DNA from: Punica granatum
Taxonomy: Eukaryota; Streptophyta; Magnoliopsida; Myrtales; Lythraceae
Direction of reading: 5' to 3'
Assembly (NCBI RefSeq): GCF_007655135.1
Contig: NC_045127.1
Coordinates: 7,449,001 to 7,513,000 of the forward strand
Length of the DNA: 64,000 nucleotides
The notes beneath the pieces were generated by a model, which worked only from the letters and a program-made list of their open reading frames with translations, was not told the DNA's origin and made no database searches. Made by a program: the position numbers and the translations under genes. Positions 61,132-64,000 of this stretch are shown one piece after another. Numbering within the stretch: the first letter of the stretch is position 1; each line of letters opens with the position of its first letter.

Positions 61132-62956
61132 TGATCAAGAGACGCCTAACTCAATCATCCCCTACTACTTACGTACGTGTTCTTGAATAAGTCGTCCCCA
61201 GTTGTCGGCGATGTTCACCATCAGTAATGTAATAATTTCCACTTTTCTGTTATAAGTTGCTACAATGCGTGTTCTTCTTAGATATAAAGACCTAATGTAA
61301 TAAGCCTGCAGGCTTCCTAATGCGTATTCCGGCATTTTCATGTTAGAAAATGGAGCACGTGCATAGCAAAAACTTTAAAATCGGTAAAAATCAAATTTTT
61401 ATCGCATGTTCAATTTTAATCAAAACTCGAGATCAAATCTCAACATGGAATATAGCATTCTAATGAATAGACAACAAGATATAATGAATCCATAAGTAAA
61501 GTTACTACCTTTGCATTTACTCTTGTCAGATTCGATTTATTTCGATCGATCAATGGAACTGTCCAATTGTCCAGTCTCTAACTCATCCACATGAACGTGT
61601 CACCGCCAAGGATAGCTTCCTCTCAATATGTTCACTCCAATCTAGGTCACTAACTCGAACGTAATCGCCACGAAAGGAGAAGACTGAGTCAAGTTAGTCT
61701 CGGATAACATCGGCTCACCAAGCCAAAGTCGGGATGGCCTTTGATCTAGGAGGGAAGGGCACGGCTGAGCTGGGAAGGTCTTGGCCAGGCCTCTTTTTCT
61801 CTCTTCCTCACTTTTCAGGTCTTGAGAATAAACGGCACACTTAGGGTTAATCTTAAGACATTATATCTATATATAGATTCTTAGATTTACCCTAATGATC
61901 TGATTACAATTATTAATTAATATATATTAATTAACTAATCACAAATTAGTCCTTGCACTTTAAGTCATCTAATGACTTGCCCTCCAAGTAAGAAAGAAAG
62001 ATCACTCTTGACTTTGACACAAATTTCCACTTATAGACAATCTACTTATAGAAACTTTCCAAATAAAAAAACACTTGTATTTTCTTAATTAGATTTATCG
62101 TGATGTTGGATTCGGCTTCGAAATGTGTTAGCATCCTTGCAACCATATTGCAAGCCTCATCCGATAATTAATTCCTAATTACTTTCCTTAATTATAATTA
62201 ATTCTCTTCTCAACTTAAACACGTTCAATGTGTGTGACTAACTAGATTCATTACCAAATGGCAATGGGATTATAATATCAACTCGTTTAACATTATCGGA
62301 AATTTTTTCCATAACCAAAAGCATAATTCCCGAAATGCCATCGGCTCCCAAAGTTCATGAGTGACGCCTAGCAGCATATCATGAAAATTCAAATAGTGAT
62401 GAATGTATAATTAAAACATTCTAATGAACTTGTGACCGTATATGCCACGCATTAAGTCTCTTCAATAGAAGATCCCGGTCTAACCAAGGCCACGGTAAAT
62501 GTCAAACCCTATAGCCAACCATATGGATCCTCAGATTTCATTCTTGGATTTGTAACACTTAAACATAAACTCTTTTATATTCAACTCTATCTATCACTGC
62601 CGAGGATTTCTCGATCCAAAATAAAATTCATATTCATAGGACATTTTCCCTGTTTACACAGGCTACTGAATCTCGTCTTGATTGAATACCTAACTCTAAG
62701 TATAACCAACTAGAACCACCACCTGCCAAATACTCATGTTAAGCTCAAATACATTAGTAGTAGCAAATCTTAACTACTCATACATGAGATAGCATTCCAA
62801 CTCAGATCTAAGGACTATATGCATTAATACGATCTAGATAATATTAATTTACATTAGTAAATTACCATGTGAATATTATCTAAGCATCACGTTTGATTAC
62901 TTATCATATAAGCATCCACATGTCTGTGTGATCGCTCCAGTATTGTCACAGTAGAG
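61132..62956. other. Defensin 3' flank and probable Ty1-copia LTR/flank
   Basis: After the defensin 3' region, sequence from about 61340 (TGTTAGAAAATGGAGC) up to the copia pol fragment could contain that element's 3' LTR, since pol lies on the minus strand. I could not define the LTR borders or a polypurine tract. No gene seen. Confidence 0.35.
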
Positions 62957-64000
62957 TTATAGTGGCGACGATATGGAGGGAATAACACCGAATTCTATCA
63001 CAAACTTCTGAATCCAAACTGCCTCCTTCGTTGCATCAAATGCAGCGATATACTCGACATCTGTGGTAGAATTTGCAATCGTCTCTTGCTTAGAACTCTT
63101 CCAGTTAACAGCTCCTCCATTATAGGTGAATATATAAGCGAAAATAGACTTTTTATCATCTACATTTGATTGAAAATCAGAATCTGTAAGTCCGTATAGT
63201 CTTAATTCACATTCTCCATATATCAGAACCATATCCTTAGTTATTCTCAAATACTTAAGGATGGTTTTGACAGTAGTCCAGTGATTAGGTCCTGGATTGG
63301 ATTGATACCTACTAATTACACTAACAACATAAGCAATAACCGACCTGGTACACAACATAGCTTACATCAGGCTATCTATGACCGAAGCATAAGGCTCATG
63401 TGTCATATTTTCTCTCTCCTCAAGAGTCTTGGGAGACATCGCTTTGAAGATATGGATATCATGTCTCACATGGAGCAATTCTCTTTTAGAATCTTGTATG
63501 TTAAACCTTTTTACCACCTCATCCAGATACTGGGGTTGGGATAGACTATCAATCTCTTCAGTCTATCTCTATAGATTCGAATTCCTAGAATATAGGTCGC
63601 TTCTTCCAAATCTTTCATGGAAAAAGTTTTAGACAACCAGACCTTTGCAGAAGTAAGCATACCAACATCATTACCTATCAGCAGAATGTGATTCACGTAT
63701 AATACAAGAAAGGCGATCATGCTCCCACTAATCTTCGTGTACACACATTGCTCATCTTCGTTCTTGACGAAACCAAAGGACTTTACGGCTGCATCAAAAC
63801 GTCGATTTCAGCTCCTCGAGGCTTACTTAAGACCATAAATGGATCTCTTAAGCTTGCACACCTTGGACTTATCCTTGAATTCAATACCCTTGGGTTGGTT
63901 CATGAATATGTTTTCCTCAATGTATCCATTAGGGAATGCGGTATTGACATCCATCTGTCAAGACTCATAATCATAGTGCGCAGCAATGGCCAGCAGTATC
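62957..64000 (-). pseudogene. Ty1-copia retrotransposon pol fragment (reverse transcriptase and RNase H), decayed
   Basis: From the window edge inward on the minus strand: reverse-transcriptase pieces MDVNTAFPNGYIEENIF and KLKRSIYGLK, then the active-site region LYVNHILLIGNDV, where the usual YVDD reads YVNH. Next comes the RNase H/connection part (SRYQSNPGPNHWTTVKTILKYL, GGAVNWKSSKQETIAN, EYIAAFDATKEAVWIQKF). In-frame stops replace expected Trp or Gln codons (just before MDVNTAF, and in the ASRS region near 63805-63830), and the frame changes between 63358 and 63511. It is an old, inactive element that continues beyond the window. Confidence 0.88.

Overview
The window is nuclear DNA from a flowering plant, almost certainly a eudicot. 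It has GT-AG spliced genes, AT-rich intergenic DNA, CT/GA and AT microsatellites, plant-only families (BAHD, SABATH, UGT87-like, HIPP, defensin), a plastid ycf1 insertion and plant-type SINEs, MITEs, Helitrons and LTR elements. I cannot name the species. No bacterial or phage features are present.

Layout. 957-3525 (+) is a two-exon BAHD acyltransferase. 3.5-14.7 kb is a gene-poor stretch with Helitron-like ends, a TRIM-like direct-repeat element, a nuclear plastid insert carrying part of ycf1 and a CACTA-type terminus. 14779-18234 (+) is a seven-exon atypical bHLH factor. 20177-23748 (+) is a fourteen-exon Sec14-nodulin-type (SFH) phosphatidylinositol transfer protein. 24265-24860 (-) is a HIPP metal-binding protein with a CaaX end. 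26085-29786 (-) is a seven-exon inositol-pentakisphosphate 2-kinase (IPK1). 30-40.8 kb is repeat-rich and holds nested SINEs and a complete small Helitron. 40828-42698 (+) is a four-exon SABATH methyltransferase. 45159-45949 (-) is a frameshifted DUF4408/DUF761 gene.

From 48.2 kb to the end is a rearranged accessory region. A UGT87-like glycosyltransferase with a one-base frameshift sits between two copies of a duplicated segment. A plant-defensin family is present as an exon-1 relic, a copy that has lost its eighth cysteine and stop codon, an exon-2 relic, and one intact gene. LTR, Mutator-like, Harbinger/Tourist-like and SINE insertions are nested among them. The right edge is a decayed Ty1-copia pol fragment on the minus strand.

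I see no operon-like or clearly new multi-gene system. The genes are ordinary plant families. The most interesting material is the decay and remodelling of the defensin cluster by transposons, and several insertion histories that can be read directly because target-site duplications or paralogous empty sites survive. SFH and IPK1 are near neighbours and both touch inositol-lipid or inositol-phosphate metabolism, but this is probably coincidence.
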